Source: Daldinia sp. FL1419 (lineage: Eukaryota > Ascomycota > Sordariomycetes > Xylariales > Hypoxylaceae). Taken from it: 37,025 nucleotides of DNA. The stretch spans positions 1 through 37,025 of the forward strand of contig MU623567.1 of assembly GCA_025201765.1 (NCBI GenBank), in the 5' to 3' direction. The position numbers and the translations under genes are program-made. A model generated the notes under the pieces. The model ran no database searches and was not told the DNA's origin. It saw nothing but the letters and a program-made list of their open reading frames with translations. The first letter of the stretch is position 1; each line of letters opens with the position of its first letter. Positions 1 to 9,624 of the stretch are shown piece after piece.

Positions 1-104
1 TTTTCCCAATTTTTTTTTTTTAATTTGTAAAAAAAAATTTTTTTTTAATATTTTACCAACAATTATTTTAAATTTTTTAACTTTTTAAAAAATCTTTTTT
101 TAAA

Positions 105-148
<44 letters not shown>
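1..148. repeat. A+T-rich block end with a 37-A tract
   Basis: The first 110 bases are almost pure A/T, and positions 112-148 are an uninterrupted run of 37 A. Sequence of ordinary composition begins abruptly at 149. This resembles the A+T-rich blocks at 15.6-23.6 kb and 32.9-37.0 kb. A long A tract at the boundary is what the 3' end of a non-LTR retroelement (LINE or SINE) would leave, but no coding relic is visible in so short a stretch, so the element type is only inference. Confidence 0.6.
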
Positions 149-149
<1 letters not shown>

Positions 150-383
150 CCTTGCTGGTTCAGCTAACTATTATTCTTCAGCGCTTATTGGTCTTTATGC
201 TAGTTTCACCATGTTGTACCTGCATCTTAACAGAACAGGGATCTCGATAATGGTGGGTGGGGCTCAGGGGCACGAGTGGCACAAGAGGGCAACTCACATT
301 CGCGCATTTCTCTCTCCCTTGCTCGAGTTTGTCGTCCCTCTTAGTCCTTCTCTTTTAACACCAGGCTACGGATCCGTACTCTA

Positions 384-419
384 TCACCCTAATCACCCTA
401 ACCACCCTAACCACCCCGG
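384..419. repeat. Telomere-like 9-bp tandem repeat
   Basis: Four 9-bp units occur in a row: TCACCCTAA, TCACCCTAA, CCACCCTAA and a degenerate CCACCCCGG. Three contain CCCTAA, the complement of the usual fungal telomere repeat TTAGGG, but the period is 9 rather than 6. It may be a small interstitial telomere-like tract or an unrelated minisatellite. Confidence 0.7.
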
Positions 420-805
420 TCCTTTAACGATATTTACCACATTTTACCACATAAACCCCGGCTAGATCAACTCGTCCAGCGTATAGACTTACAGACCGAC
501 ATCATGTTGTGGACCCCGGCGGTCCTCTCCAATAGCCCCATAGGTCCAAAAGGTTGCCTTCATCAACAACACGGCCGGGGCTAAGGATATTACCAGGTAT
601 CGCTAAGTATGTCGGATTATGCTTGGGTTGCTTGGGTTCTTCTTCGCACCCCCCCCCGGGCTTCTTTCATACGCTAGCCGCCAAAGTAAGGAGTCGGTCC
701 CGTAGGACCTACAGTTGTAATATACATACAACCGAAAAGAACAAAGCCAGGTAGGGTAAAGAGGAGTAGTATGTAAAAAGGGCTCACCACCCTCCATCAT
801 CGTCA

Positions 806-1148
806 AGTGTCTTTCTTTTCTCTTTTTCTTTTCCTCACCATCTGCGTGTTTCTCTCGTTTCGAGTCTATCTCAAGTCTCTCTTTTCTCTTCGACGTCGTC
901 GGTCACCCCCCCTAGTCCCTTTCTGCATCGCCAGCAGCCTTCAATTCTGCACACGTTTCTATATTTTAACGGCAACTGTGTCTGCTCAGCCTTCGCGAAA
1001 TCGACTTTCGCTCATTGATACCCGCATTGCTTATTGCATACGTCCATTCTTTCGACAGCAACGAAGTACATAATCTGCGAGATCAGACTAGAAGCATCCT
1101 TTGTCAAACCATATCTAGACAATCGCAAACCGTCAAATAATAATCAAA
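806..1148 (+). promoter_or_regulatory. Pyrimidine-rich core promoter/5' leader
   Basis: A long C/T-rich stretch, densest at 810-960, directly precedes the ATG at 1149. Such tracts are common around transcription starts of strongly expressed genes in filamentous fungi. No TATA box can be named with certainty. The exact start of transcription cannot be read from sequence. Confidence 0.4.
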
Positions 1149-2354
1149 ATGAAGTCCGCAACTGTAGCTTTCGGCCTTTTCGCCGGCCTCGCCTCGGCTT
1201 CTTACCACCAACCCCGTCACTTCCACTGGCGACGAAATGATACTGCACCTGCGTATCCCGTTGAACCCGTTGAATCTGTGGAACCCGTGGAATCTGCGGG
1301 TCCTTCCACTACTTTGACCGTCGCCGTCACTACCGTCCGCACTATCACCTCGTGCGCTCCTACTGTCACCAACTGCCCGGCTGCCACCGGCAGCGGTAAC
1401 AGCACCGGTCCCGCCGTTGTCACTGAGGTCGTCGACCTTACCACCACTGTCTGCCCCGTGACAGCCATCGAGTCTGTTTCCAAGTCTTTGGTCGGTGCTC
1501 ACAGCAGTGGTCTCATCTCCGGTTCCACTCGCACCGTCTCTTTTACTCCCGCCCCTACTACTACTACCAGTGGCAACTCTCCCGAGGCTACCCAGCCTAG
1601 CAACGGTGCTGGTGTTTCTGTTTACCCTACTCTTAGCACCATTGACCAGACTGTTAGCATTACTGTCGGCCCTGAGAGCTCCCGATCTGTTATGGTCACT
1701 ACTCTTAAGTCCACTCTTACCCAGCTGGTTACTGTTACTGCTGTTCCTTACCCCGAATCCGGCTCAGGTAATGGTAACAACGGCAACGGAAACGGTTCCG
1801 GAAACGGCTCTGATGTAAGCAGCGAGGCCACTACCACTACTACACGAACTTCCACCGGTACTCGTACCGTCACCGTTTACCCTACAGAGACCACCACTGA
1901 GGTTGGCGCTGAGGAGACTGGCTCCGGCAACAACTCTGGTAATGGCAACGGCAACGGCAACGGTGAATGTGTTGCCACCACCGTCACCGTCACTGAGACT
2001 CAGCCCGCCAGCACTGTCTACATCACTGCCCCTGTTGCTGAGGCTACTAGCGTTAAGGCTGTTCCCACTGAGTCTTCTGCTGTCTCTTCAGCTGTCTCCT
2101 CCGCTGTCCCTACTGCTTCTGGATATCCTTCGACCGGCAACAACGGTGGCAGTGACAACACCGGAAGCGGTGAAGGTGAAGGTGAGGGTGAGGGTGAAGG
2201 CGAGGGTGACGACTGCCCCCCTGAGGAGAGCGAGACTGGCGTTGTTACTGCTACTGCCACCGCCACTGTTGTCCCTTACCCCACCGGCAATGCCAACGGA
2301 ACTGCGCCTACCTACCCTAGTGGCGCTGCCATCCCTACCGTCATCCTCCGGTAA
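1149..2354 (+). CDS. Secreted Ser/Thr-rich cell-wall-type protein
   Basis: Single-exon ORF of 401 residues. Residues 1-18 form a signal peptide (MKSATVAFGLFAGLASAS), followed by a His/Arg-rich stretch (HQPRHFHWRR) that could hold a KEX2-type processing site. The rest is dominated by Thr, Ser, Val and Pro and is a likely O-mannosylation substrate. Two Cys-bearing blocks (TSCAPTVTNCPA near residue 70 and TTVCPVTAIESVS near 100) resemble motifs repeated in fungal wall mannoproteins and adhesins. Later come Gly/Asn runs (about residues 206-220 and 260-271), a (Glu-Gly)n run near 341-353 and a lone DDCPPEE segment. Wall proteins of this type are usually GPI-anchored, but the C-terminus (PSGAAIPTVILR) lacks a clear hydrophobic tail, so a soluble or wall-trapped protein is more likely unless a 3' exon was missed. 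The specific function is unknown. Confidence 0.8.
   Translation: MKSATVAFGLFAGLASASYHQPRHFHWRRNDTAPAYPVEPVESVEPVESAGPSTTLTVAVTTVRTITSCAPTVTNCPAATGSGNSTGPAVVTEVVDLTTTVCPVTAIESVSKSLVGAHSSGLISGSTRTVSFTPAPTTTTSGNSPEATQPSNGAGVSVYPTLSTIDQTVSITVGPESSRSVMVTTLKSTLTQLVTVTAVPYPESGSGNGNNGNGNGSGNGSDVSSEATTTTTRTSTGTRTVTVYPTETTTEVGAEETGSGNNSGNGNGNGNGECVATTVTVTETQPASTVYITAPVAEATSVKAVPTESSAVSSAVSSAVPTASGYPSTGNNGGSDNTGSGEGEGEGEGEGEGDDCPPEESETGVVTATATATVVPYPTGNANGTAPTYPSGAAIPTVILR
2169..2210 (+). repeat. In-frame 6-bp coding repeat (Gly-Glu)
   Basis: Seven 6-bp units of the form GGTGAA/GGTGAG/GGCGAG, the last ending GAC, encode a Gly-Glu run near the C-terminus of the wall-type protein. Because the unit is a multiple of three, copy-number change would alter length without shifting the frame. 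Confidence 0.8.
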
Positions 2355-4135
2355 ATAACGCGTTCTGCTCTGTAATTAAGATACCCCGAACTGTAGCATA
2401 ACATGACGAGGGACGACTGCACGACACGTTTTTGAAGCGCTATTTCAAAGCGCAGAGGAAATAGAGCAAACATTTTCCTATTTTTTGGATATCAGTTTTT
2501 GAAAGAAAGTGTCTTGGATTACGCAGTCTTGGCTGATTCTCGAATCTCTCGTTTCCGGTCTGGTCGCCGGAGGCGTGGGAAGAAGGCTGACCCGGTAACT
2601 TCGGCTATCTACTAGGAGCTCGCCGTGCACGACAGACCGTGCGCGCGCCGAGAGGTCATACGTCCGCCTTCCTTCTATTCTTGTGTATGTAGTGTAGTGT
2701 GTAGATGAAACCTTTTGAATGGAGATATATGTCGCTTCAATTTGTCTTTCTGTATGTTATTGCTCCTGTGAAACGTGGAATATTATGATGCGAGGCGATC
2801 TGCTTGGAGATCTGCTATACATGAATAATACCTACAGGTGAGATCGTCGATGTAAGTTTCAAGGAGATTAAACGGATGTGATATGTCACTTTCGAAGTAT
2901 GATGTCAGACGTGTATATACTCCTGATCTTTTTTTGTATCTGGATGAATTAGATTGCTTAAAAAAGAGAAAGAAAACAAAGAAAGGGTCGTTTTCTTACT
3001 GGAATAGACGGTCGGCATCATGCGTCGATTCTGTTAAATAGAAACACGCGGGCCTTCTCCCATATCCGTTGGACGATCCTATCGACAGCTGTCTTATTAT
3101 CATACTGCTTTAACCAGTACACTGGGTCTGTATTAGTCTGGATGCTGGGATCTCTTTTGGCATGGCAGGTCTCGTCGTCAAGTAGATCTTAAGATGTACG
3201 TGCTATACGTTTGAGTACCAGCAAGGCCAGCAAACCAACTAAGTTACGCGTATTTGATAAAGCACAGCACATTCCTGCGGCTAGTTCCGTTCATTCTGCA
3301 ATTCTTCTAGTTGTCGAGCCGTTGCGATTGTGACCACACCGGCTTGCTGCGTCTTCTTGCTACTTGGATAATCCGCAATTCACCCTGGATATATCGCTTG
3401 GTGATTACTATTCCTCGACCTGATAACCACTTTCTGTGGAATTTCTATAGACGTCGCTTTAGATACTTGTTATATATAACTATATATACATAGCCGAAGT
3501 AAGCCACGTCGACATTATAAGCCTCGTGCATCGATATAGGTTAGTTGCAGCCTAAAGTATTCTTGCCGACGATGAAGTAAGGGGCCAAGACGTCTCCAAT
3601 GGAGTGTAGATATGCATGTATATCTCTTTGATGTCTTTTTCAAGCCCCGAGATGAGCTTTTTCTATACTACCATTTAACTAAATCTAGTCTCAGCCCCTA
3701 CGCGGTCACGGGCTAGTCCAAGGTGTTTTGTTGAGTCTTTCGTCGCGAGTGTTAGCATAGCTATTCCCTTGAGGTTTAGTCTGGGTTATTTCCGCCTATA
3801 CAGTAAGGTTAGGCAATTATAGCACGAGTCACGTTAACGATATTAGCTAGGCATTGCTTCGACGAGCTGGGAATACTAAACTTTGGAGTATGGCACGAGT
3901 GTAATACCCGAGAAAAACCACGGCGTCCCTCTAATGTCACCCAGAGGATTGATCCGGCGTGTTAAAACTTACTATACGTTACGATTAGTCCACAGATATC
4001 GGTTGCTTTGCCTCTGGTGGGCTTCTAATAGTACATTAATGGACTATCTACGCACCTATAATGTACCTACTACATTATAGAGTATGAGTTAAAGGGGCTC
4101 TTTACCCTGGAAGACCTAAGGTTATATTTTGTTGC
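2355..4135. other. Long non-coding interval, about 1.8 kb
   Basis: Only short open frames occur (for example 3311-3493 and 3883-4080). They have no recognisable domain, compositional bias or splice signals. Composition is ordinary, so this is not a RIP block. The first part must hold the 3'UTR of the 1149 gene, and the part next to 4136 the 3' end of the minus-strand gene. Nothing else is recognised. Confidence 0.5.
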
Positions 4136-4813
4136 TTAATGTCTCGACCTCGGGATCGGAGCGGGGGGTTGCCCAAACGTACTTGCGTGATCGCCGGTGC
4201 GACTCTGTTGATCCCCTCTAGTCGGAACGTGCACTATGGGATATCTCTGTGTACTCTGGACGTGTGACGCTGTGCCGGATGTACGCTGCGCAGCTAGGGC
4301 GTCTAGGTTAGCGGCTGTTAATGGCGTGTTGCCCGTTCTCGGTCGAGTAGCCGGTGTATGAGGGATTTGGCCTGAGGTAGGCGGCCTCGATGCTTGATGG
4401 TATGATCCATCACTATGTGTATGAGTACGATTTGAAGCAGAGCTGGCACCTCTAGCCCTAGCTGTTACAAAAGAATGGCCAGAAACCACCGTACGCATAT
4501 CGTCCTCGTCTTCCGTGGGGGTATGTCCGAAATCATTTTCTTGGTAACTTCCCCTCGGGCTCTGTGCTGCTGGTAAAGACCCATGACGTGAATGGCTAGA
4601 GTGGTACTGGGATTGCGAATGCGGACCGCTCTCCTGTCCAAAGTTGTGTGCAACATACGGGGGCGGATGTTCGGTCATTGGAGACGTCGAGTACGCCGAA
4701 TAGCCCTGTGGTGGGTTCTGCATGCTGTCGTGTGCAGAGCGATACGTCAATACACCGTTCCCGGCCCATTGGATTCTGTCTCGAAGCTCTGGCGGAATTG
4801 CTCTGGGGTCCAT
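4136..4813 (-). CDS. Uncharacterised disordered protein
   Basis: ORF of 225 residues, starting MDPRAIPPELRDRIQWAGNG and ending RSRH. Not recognised. The first 20 residues look like a short conserved amphipathic segment. The rest is low-complexity, rich in Ser, His, Gln, Pro and Thr (for example SQSQYHSSHSRHGS), with acidic GHTPTEDEDDMRT near residue 100, and appears intrinsically disordered. There is no signal peptide and no membrane segment. It could be a regulatory or nuclear disordered protein; the many SP/TP sites suggest phosphorylation, but this is inference. The start is an ATG with no in-frame upstream alternative seen; an upstream exon cannot be excluded. Confidence 0.55.
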   Translation of the reverse strand: MDPRAIPPELRDRIQWAGNGVLTYRSAHDSMQNPPQGYSAYSTSPMTEHPPPYVAHNFGQESGPHSQSQYHSSHSRHGSLPAAQSPRGSYQENDFGHTPTEDEDDMRTVVSGHSFVTARARGASSASNRTHTHSDGSYHQASRPPTSGQIPHTPATRPRTGNTPLTAANLDALAAQRTSGTASHVQSTQRYPIVHVPTRGDQQSRTGDHASTFGQPPAPIPRSRH

Positions 4814-5258
4814 GGTAACAAATTAGCTGCAACTTTTCCTTTTGGTTTGAATCAATACTTTCCCAAGACAGCAGTAATGCCCAGAGGATGATCTTTCGTC
4901 TAGCTACCGATTACCCTTTATATCGTCCTCTAAACTTCATTAAGGCGGTCCTTGCGAAAACGTCGTTATTAATATTACAAGGGATTGTAACTCAGTATAA
5001 GAGATTCGAATGCCACAAGAGGCGCGTGTCGGAACATATCCTATTACCCGTACGTTATATTAAATATATTATGTTACCTATGTTGTTCAATTTTTCTTTG
5101 TAGTCAAGGACGGCAGAGTCGTCTCAAGCCCTTTGTTCCCGGACGAATAGGGGCCGAGAATGAAATGTGACCATGGACGAAGGCATTGGGGATAGCGTTG
5201 GCGGTGGGGGATCTCGTTATTCTTTAGTTCAATCATTACTGTCTAAGCTTTTCTATTG
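4814..5258. other. Non-coding gap between two minus-strand genes
   Basis: This 445-bp stretch separates the 4136-4813 ORF from the stop of the CENP-Q-like gene. It should hold the 3'UTR and terminator of the latter and the promoter of the former. Short open frames here have no recognisable features. Confidence 0.45.
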
Positions 5259-7177
5259 CTAGCCAAGTATGATATTATCTAATTGCTCGCGGTCTAACCG
5301 TGACTGCAACGTAGCCCTTAGTAGACCCTGATTTTTTGCAATGGCGGGAACTATCCCGTCGATCTGCTGTAGATTCCCCCGCATGCTTTCCATATGGTTG
5401 GCTATCTGATTAGCTAGACTAGCTAGCTCATCGTCCAGATCAGTAAACACTTCACCGGTGCTATTCTCCACAGACACAACTTCTCCAACGGAACCAGTCT
5501 TCGACTCGGGCGGCACCGTTTCCGGCACTAACACGTGCATTTTTCGTATTTGATCCCTCCTCTCCCTAGCTTCGGCGTGCGCGTTGGAGCCGAGCCGGGT
5601 GAGCGCCTTATACTCGCGGTCGAGCTCCTTTTCAGCACGTTCCTTTTCGCGGCGCAGCAGTTCAACACTATGAAGTAACGGGTCGAGTTGCGACTCGAGA
5701 GCTTGAATGCCTGATACAGTGCGTTCGAACTCAAATTCCTCCTCGCGCCGCGTTGTCGTTGTAGCGGGCGGGAACGGCAATCCTCGCGCAATTTTGGAAC
5801 AAAGCCGTTTGCTTACGGCATTGAGAGCCGCAGCGGCGTGTCCGTGCCGCTGGGGATTGGTTAGACGTAGAAGCACAGGTCGCGATGCTGACTGAAGCAG
5901 CGAGGCTACGCTGGAAAGAGCTGGTTGCTCGAGAGCCGTCCATTTGGACTCGATGATGTTGAAAGGAACGCGCCGTGTGCGTGTTGCAAGATGTCGGTAG
6001 CGGGGCGGAGAGGCGGCTGAATCAGGTGACGATGAACGATGTTGAGCGTCGGGAGATTGTCTATGCCTTGCTGCTTTTGATGATGTCTTATTGGATTGGC
6101 GGGGCTTCTTTTTTCTGGAACGATTCTCTTCCTCGGCAGAGACATCTTTATCTTGGGCCGCCTGGATTTGAGGTTTCTTCCCCTTTCCTTTCATAGATGA
6201 CGAAGCGCCTACATCAGGTGGTGGTTGACGGCCACGTTTCTTCGGTTGATTTTGGGTGTTGGGTTCAGCTTCTATATGTATCAGGGGCTGATTGTTGAGA
6301 GATGGACGGCCACGCTTCTTGGGCAGAGCAGAGCCTTGTTCCACTTCGGCCGTAGTTCGTTCGTCTACGGCGCGCCCTTTCTTTTGACGTTTATTGGATA
6401 TCTGGTCCCCTGACTTCTGTTTGTTTGTTTTTATTTCCTTGCGAGCCCCTTTGTTTGTCGACTCTGGGGATCGACGAATTCTTCCACTTCGACGAAGAAG
6501 ACTCGAATTCCCCTCATTCTCATCGTCGGCTTCATCTTCTTCAACTACATTGTCCTTAGTTGTTTCTAGGTCTTTCGGTGGACGACCACGTTTGTTTCGA
6601 GGTGCATCTCCATCCTTGGTGTTCGATGTACTACCTTCTCGGAGCTCGGCCTCGTTGTTTGTTGGCAAAACTTGAGGACGACCGCGCTTTTTTCGTTCGG
6701 TATGCAATGCCCCCTGGTCTTCACCTCTTTCGCCTCCGTCATCATTGGGTTGCGCTGTCGGCAATATCCCGCGCTTCCTCTTGGCTCTTTGTGTTTGTGA
6801 AGGTTGAGATTCGGGTTGCGCCTGAGACGGAATCTCGGAATTGGCTGGACGCCCGCGCTTCCTAGGACGAGATGCTTCTTCCATATCTGAGTCTCTTGTG
6901 TTTCCAGAAGTTGTAGTTAATTGGTCTCGTTTCGAAATGGCGAGTTGAGATCCTGACGCGTCGCCGTCGTCGCGCGACACGGTAGTCGGACGTCCTCGTT
7001 TGCGCTTCTGATTTGCAATTTCGGGTGCCTTGGATTTGTTATGTTAGTGTTGGATTGGAATTCAAAAATAAATGGATTTAAGCTGACCATATTATTGAAA
7101 TTCTATCGTGATTAATTTATTAGATAAGAAATAAAGTCAAACGAAGCAAACACCTTCCACATTGCTGCTTGCTGCAT
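5259..7177 (-). CDS. fta7: CENP-Q/Fta7-like kinetochore protein with AT-hooks
   Basis: Likely inner-kinetochore subunit (COMA/CCAN; CENP-Q in animals, Okp1 in budding yeast, Fta7 in fission yeast). The main exon 5259-7028 encodes 589 residues. The N-terminal half is basic, disordered and carries five GRP AT-hook cores (KRKRGRP, RKRGRP, KKRGRP, NKRGRP, KKRGRP), a degenerate KKRGRQ and an RRSGRIRRS motif. The C-terminal half has RRVPFNIIESKW, a helical segment ending SKIARGLPFPP followed by EEFEFE, then a coiled coil (ESQLDPLLHSVELLRREKER), the pattern of the CENP-Q family. The frame is open upstream of the obvious region to a stop near 7046 without any ATG, so an upstream exon is needed. A tentative model uses ATG at 7177-7175, a short exon to 7154, and an intron 7153-7029 with an ACTAAC branch site, phase 0, giving about 597 residues; its GTGTTT donor is weak. 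The CENP-Q call is firm, the start is not. Confidence 0.72.
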
Positions 7178-7930
7178 GTGCTTTTCTACCTCCTTCGCTA
7201 ATAATACCTAGGTTGTACTTACTATCTTATCGTTATTGACGTACCTCACTTATCGAACAACAATTTCTACATGTAGTGTGTAGGTTGTGACTTGGTAACT
7301 GCGTAGGTAACGCCCCAGGAAAGGTACAGCTACAGTTAGGTACTTCTCGTATGTACTTTTCTTGTGCCACAGAGCGTGCGGGGCTCAGCGCTAACAGGGA
7401 TTGGAGTGGGATTTAGCTCTCCAGTCAACAAAACAATGCACTGTTAGAGGACTCTTAAGAGTGGAGATGGTAGTCTTGGCAAAAAAAATGTAGGGAAGGT
7501 AGGGAAGGATGCGGTCATCTCATCTAGCTTAGCTGTCCGGGGAAGTAGAGCTGTTGGAAAGACCGAACAGCGTCCTAGGACCCTAGACATTCCGTTGCTT
7601 GACATATTTTTATTTTCTTCTGTTACTTTCAAGCCGAGTGGATTTTCACACTATTATCTTGCTAGTTCAAGACAGCTGGCCTTCTCAATTTCGAGATTCG
7701 TCGTCATTTTTTATTTTATATCCTTATTCCAGGGTATTCTTCTGTTATCTTTGTTTTTCTTCAATTCCTTCAATTTTATTATTGTCTTCCCTTGTCCACG
7801 GTTCTCGGAGAAAATTACATCATTTTTTTTTCCTGGCCTTGTTGTGGCTTGACCTGACCCGAGCTATCCACATAACGATTCTCAAGCTTGACCTTACCGT
7901 GTTTTGTTATTCCCTAAAACCAATAGCAAA
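7178..7930. other. Divergent intergenic region
   Basis: This lies between the minus-strand CENP-Q-like gene and the plus-strand gene at 7931. From about 7600 to 7930 the plus strand is strongly T/C-rich, fitting a promoter and 5' leader for the 7931 gene. Several TAGGTA/ACCTAGG-type short motifs occur at 7206-7345. The open frames here are low-complexity Phe/Leu/Ser translations of the pyrimidine tract. Confidence 0.5.
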
Positions 7931-8846
7931 ATGCGATTCTCTGCAGCCTCAGCCATCCTCGGCTTGCCGCTCTTAGCAGCCGCAGATGCTCCTGACTACC
8001 AAGCTCACTTTGATAACTACTTAGGCCAGGCTCAGAGCGTCCTAGGCAAATTCGCTTCCAAGATCCCTCATCCTAACAAGTATGACCCTGTCGCCGCTGC
8101 AGAGGCTAAGGCCGGCGCCCTGAATATAGATGTTCTGTCTTTGGATAACTGGAAGGAGACCCTCTATGGACCTGTAAAACCCGATAGCACAACTCCTGAG
8201 GAGTGGTGGGTTCTGATCACAGGGGGAAACAAGACTTGTTTTGGTAAGGATCTTTTACCCCTACTTTGATTGAAGACTCGAGCATTACTCCTAACATGAA
8301 CTAGGCCATTGTGGAAGAATCGAGACTGCGTTCAATGAGACCGCTGGAAAGTGGGCTCTAACACCCGGCTCCCCTCATACCGCTCTCGTTAACTGCGAGG
8401 ACCAGCCCGTTCTTTGCAACTCCTGGTCTGCCCCGGTCGGTGCGCTATGGATCTTCGAGGTACTTCCCGAACCGGCGCCGGTCAATATCTGGACGAAGCG
8501 ATTTAATATGACTACTGTCACATCTGATGACATTGTCGAATTGCAGAAGGAGGGCTACAAATCTGCCGCCCATCTCCACGATGGCTTTTTCCACCCATTC
8601 AATGGTCCCCTGGCCAAGAATGGGCTCGCGGCTCCGGTCGGATGGGTTCTTTGGGTTTTCAACCTTCTCCCTAGCTGGGCGTTCATGATTCTCGTCTCTA
8701 TTTTCAGTAGGAGCATGATGTGAGTTATTCAAACCCCGTAGTATAGAACAAATGGCTCATCATACTACAGGAGCAACCGCTTGAACCAACAAATGGATGG
8801 TGGCCGACGACCCCCTGCAGCCGGCCAAGCTGCCCCCCGAAGATAA
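7931..8846 (+). CDS. Conserved fungal secretory-pathway membrane protein
   Basis: Three exons fit: 7931-8243, 8305-8719 and 8771-8846, 267 residues. Intron 1 has GTAAGG...CTAAC...TAG, intron 2 GTGAGT...CAG; phases agree. Residues 1-19 are a signal peptide (MRFSAASAILGLPLLAAAD). A luminal domain follows, with EEWWVLITGGNKTCFGHCGR, Asn-glycosylation sites NKT, NET and NMT, and a later Cys pair (NCEDQPVLCNSW). The WWVLITGG...C...C layout resembles a thioredoxin fold, but the spacing is CFGHC (CxxxC), not the classical CxxC. Near the C-terminus a single hydrophobic span (VGWVLWVFNLLPSWAFMILV) is followed by a short Arg/Pro/Ala-rich tail, giving a type I membrane protein, probably of the ER. I recall similar fungal proteins labelled peptidyl-tRNA hydrolase; nothing here supports that activity. 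Function unknown. Confidence 0.8.
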
Positions 8847-9004
8847 TTGTATATCGCCGTTGGCGTATTGGACACTCACTACAGAACCAGCTATGGTTGT
8901 ATTGGAGTGCAATCCAACAAACTTCGTTATATAGGTAGCTTTTAGGTATCATTGGGCTGGGGCCACACAAGGTAGTGGGATAATAAACCGGACTGTACCG
9001 CGAC

Positions 9005-9624
9005 TCATGTCTTGCGTTCACACACATCTTGCATGCGCTGCAGACCATCTAGAACCTCGTCTTTCAATTTGGGGTTGACGAATCGACCATACCGGAGATC
9101 GCTCATGTTACCAACAGCTTGTCTAGTAGACTCTAGAAGAGCAGTTTCTTCCTGCTCCATAGCCTGTATCTCACGCTCCATATCAGTGATAGCATCGTCC
9201 ATTGCAGGTAGGATAGTCATTAGAGTATGTTGCTTCGGTTGTATGGTATTGGAGGTAGATCCGAATAGCTATGACTTGGATTAGGCATGTTTCATCTCTG
9301 CAGTGGGTAGAGGATAGAGCCACGTACCATTCGTTCAATTTCGATCTCGTCATCTTGTTCCTCTAGTTCGGCTTCTCTCCGGGCTTTGATGACTTCTCGG
9401 CGTAGAGCTTTACCTTGTCTAACCTGGGCGTCTATGTTCTCGGACACGCCTTCCACCACTGCATTCCGTTGCTGCTGGAGATCTCTATAGAGTGAGCGGA
9501 TTTGCGGGGAAGATTGTTGCGACTTTGGGAATAAAGAAGTAAATTCCTGTAGGGAGATAATTGTAGGTAGACCGGCTGGTAGGAGTAGGTAATTGCGCAG
9601 GATTGTGGCCTCATTCGTTGCCAT
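9005..9624 (-). CDS. Cnl2/NKP2 family kinetochore protein
   Basis: Two exons: 9328-9624 (99 codons) and 9005-9268, with a 59-nt intron (GTACGT donor, CTAAT branch, CATAG acceptor, phase 0), giving 186 residues. The N-terminus (ATILRNYLLLPAGLPTIISL), the segment FPKSQQSSPQIRSLYRDLQQQR and a charged coiled-coil middle match the Cnl2/NKP2 family. Across the splice junction the reading becomes ERM-LFGSTSN, and exon 2 continues as a coiled coil (MEREIQAMEQEETALLEST) ending in SDLRYGRF. In yeast Nkp2 pairs with Nkp1 and binds the COMA part of the inner kinetochore, which includes the CENP-Q homologue; a CENP-Q-like gene lies about 2 kb away. The start is the first ATG in frame, with a suitable CAACAATGG context. 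It shares its upstream region with EAF3. Confidence 0.8.

Larger units (their letters stand above)
149..1148. other. Non-coding region upstream of the 1149 gene
   Basis: No convincing gene is seen here. The open frames have no recognisable domain and run through low-complexity or homopolymer sequence, including a C9 run near 650. The part from about 806 to 1148 is rich in C/T, as expected of a fungal core promoter and 5' leader, and the sequence before the ATG (ATCAAA) suits a fungal translation start. A telomere-like tandem repeat lies at 384-419. Confidence 0.5.

Noticed and set aside
1495..2358. Leu/Pro/Ser-rich ORFs in another frame of the wall-protein gene
   Set aside because: They are shadow frames of the Thr/Ser-rich coding repeats; the frame from 1149 has the signal peptide and spans the whole region.
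3311..4080. Two small plus-strand ORFs (60 and 65 codons) as genes
   Set aside because: No domain, no splice signals extending them, and composition of intergenic DNA.
5707..6865. Plus-strand ORFs antisense to the CENP-Q-like gene
   Set aside because: They are complements of the repeated Lys/Arg/Gly-Arg-Pro codons and show no recognisable features.
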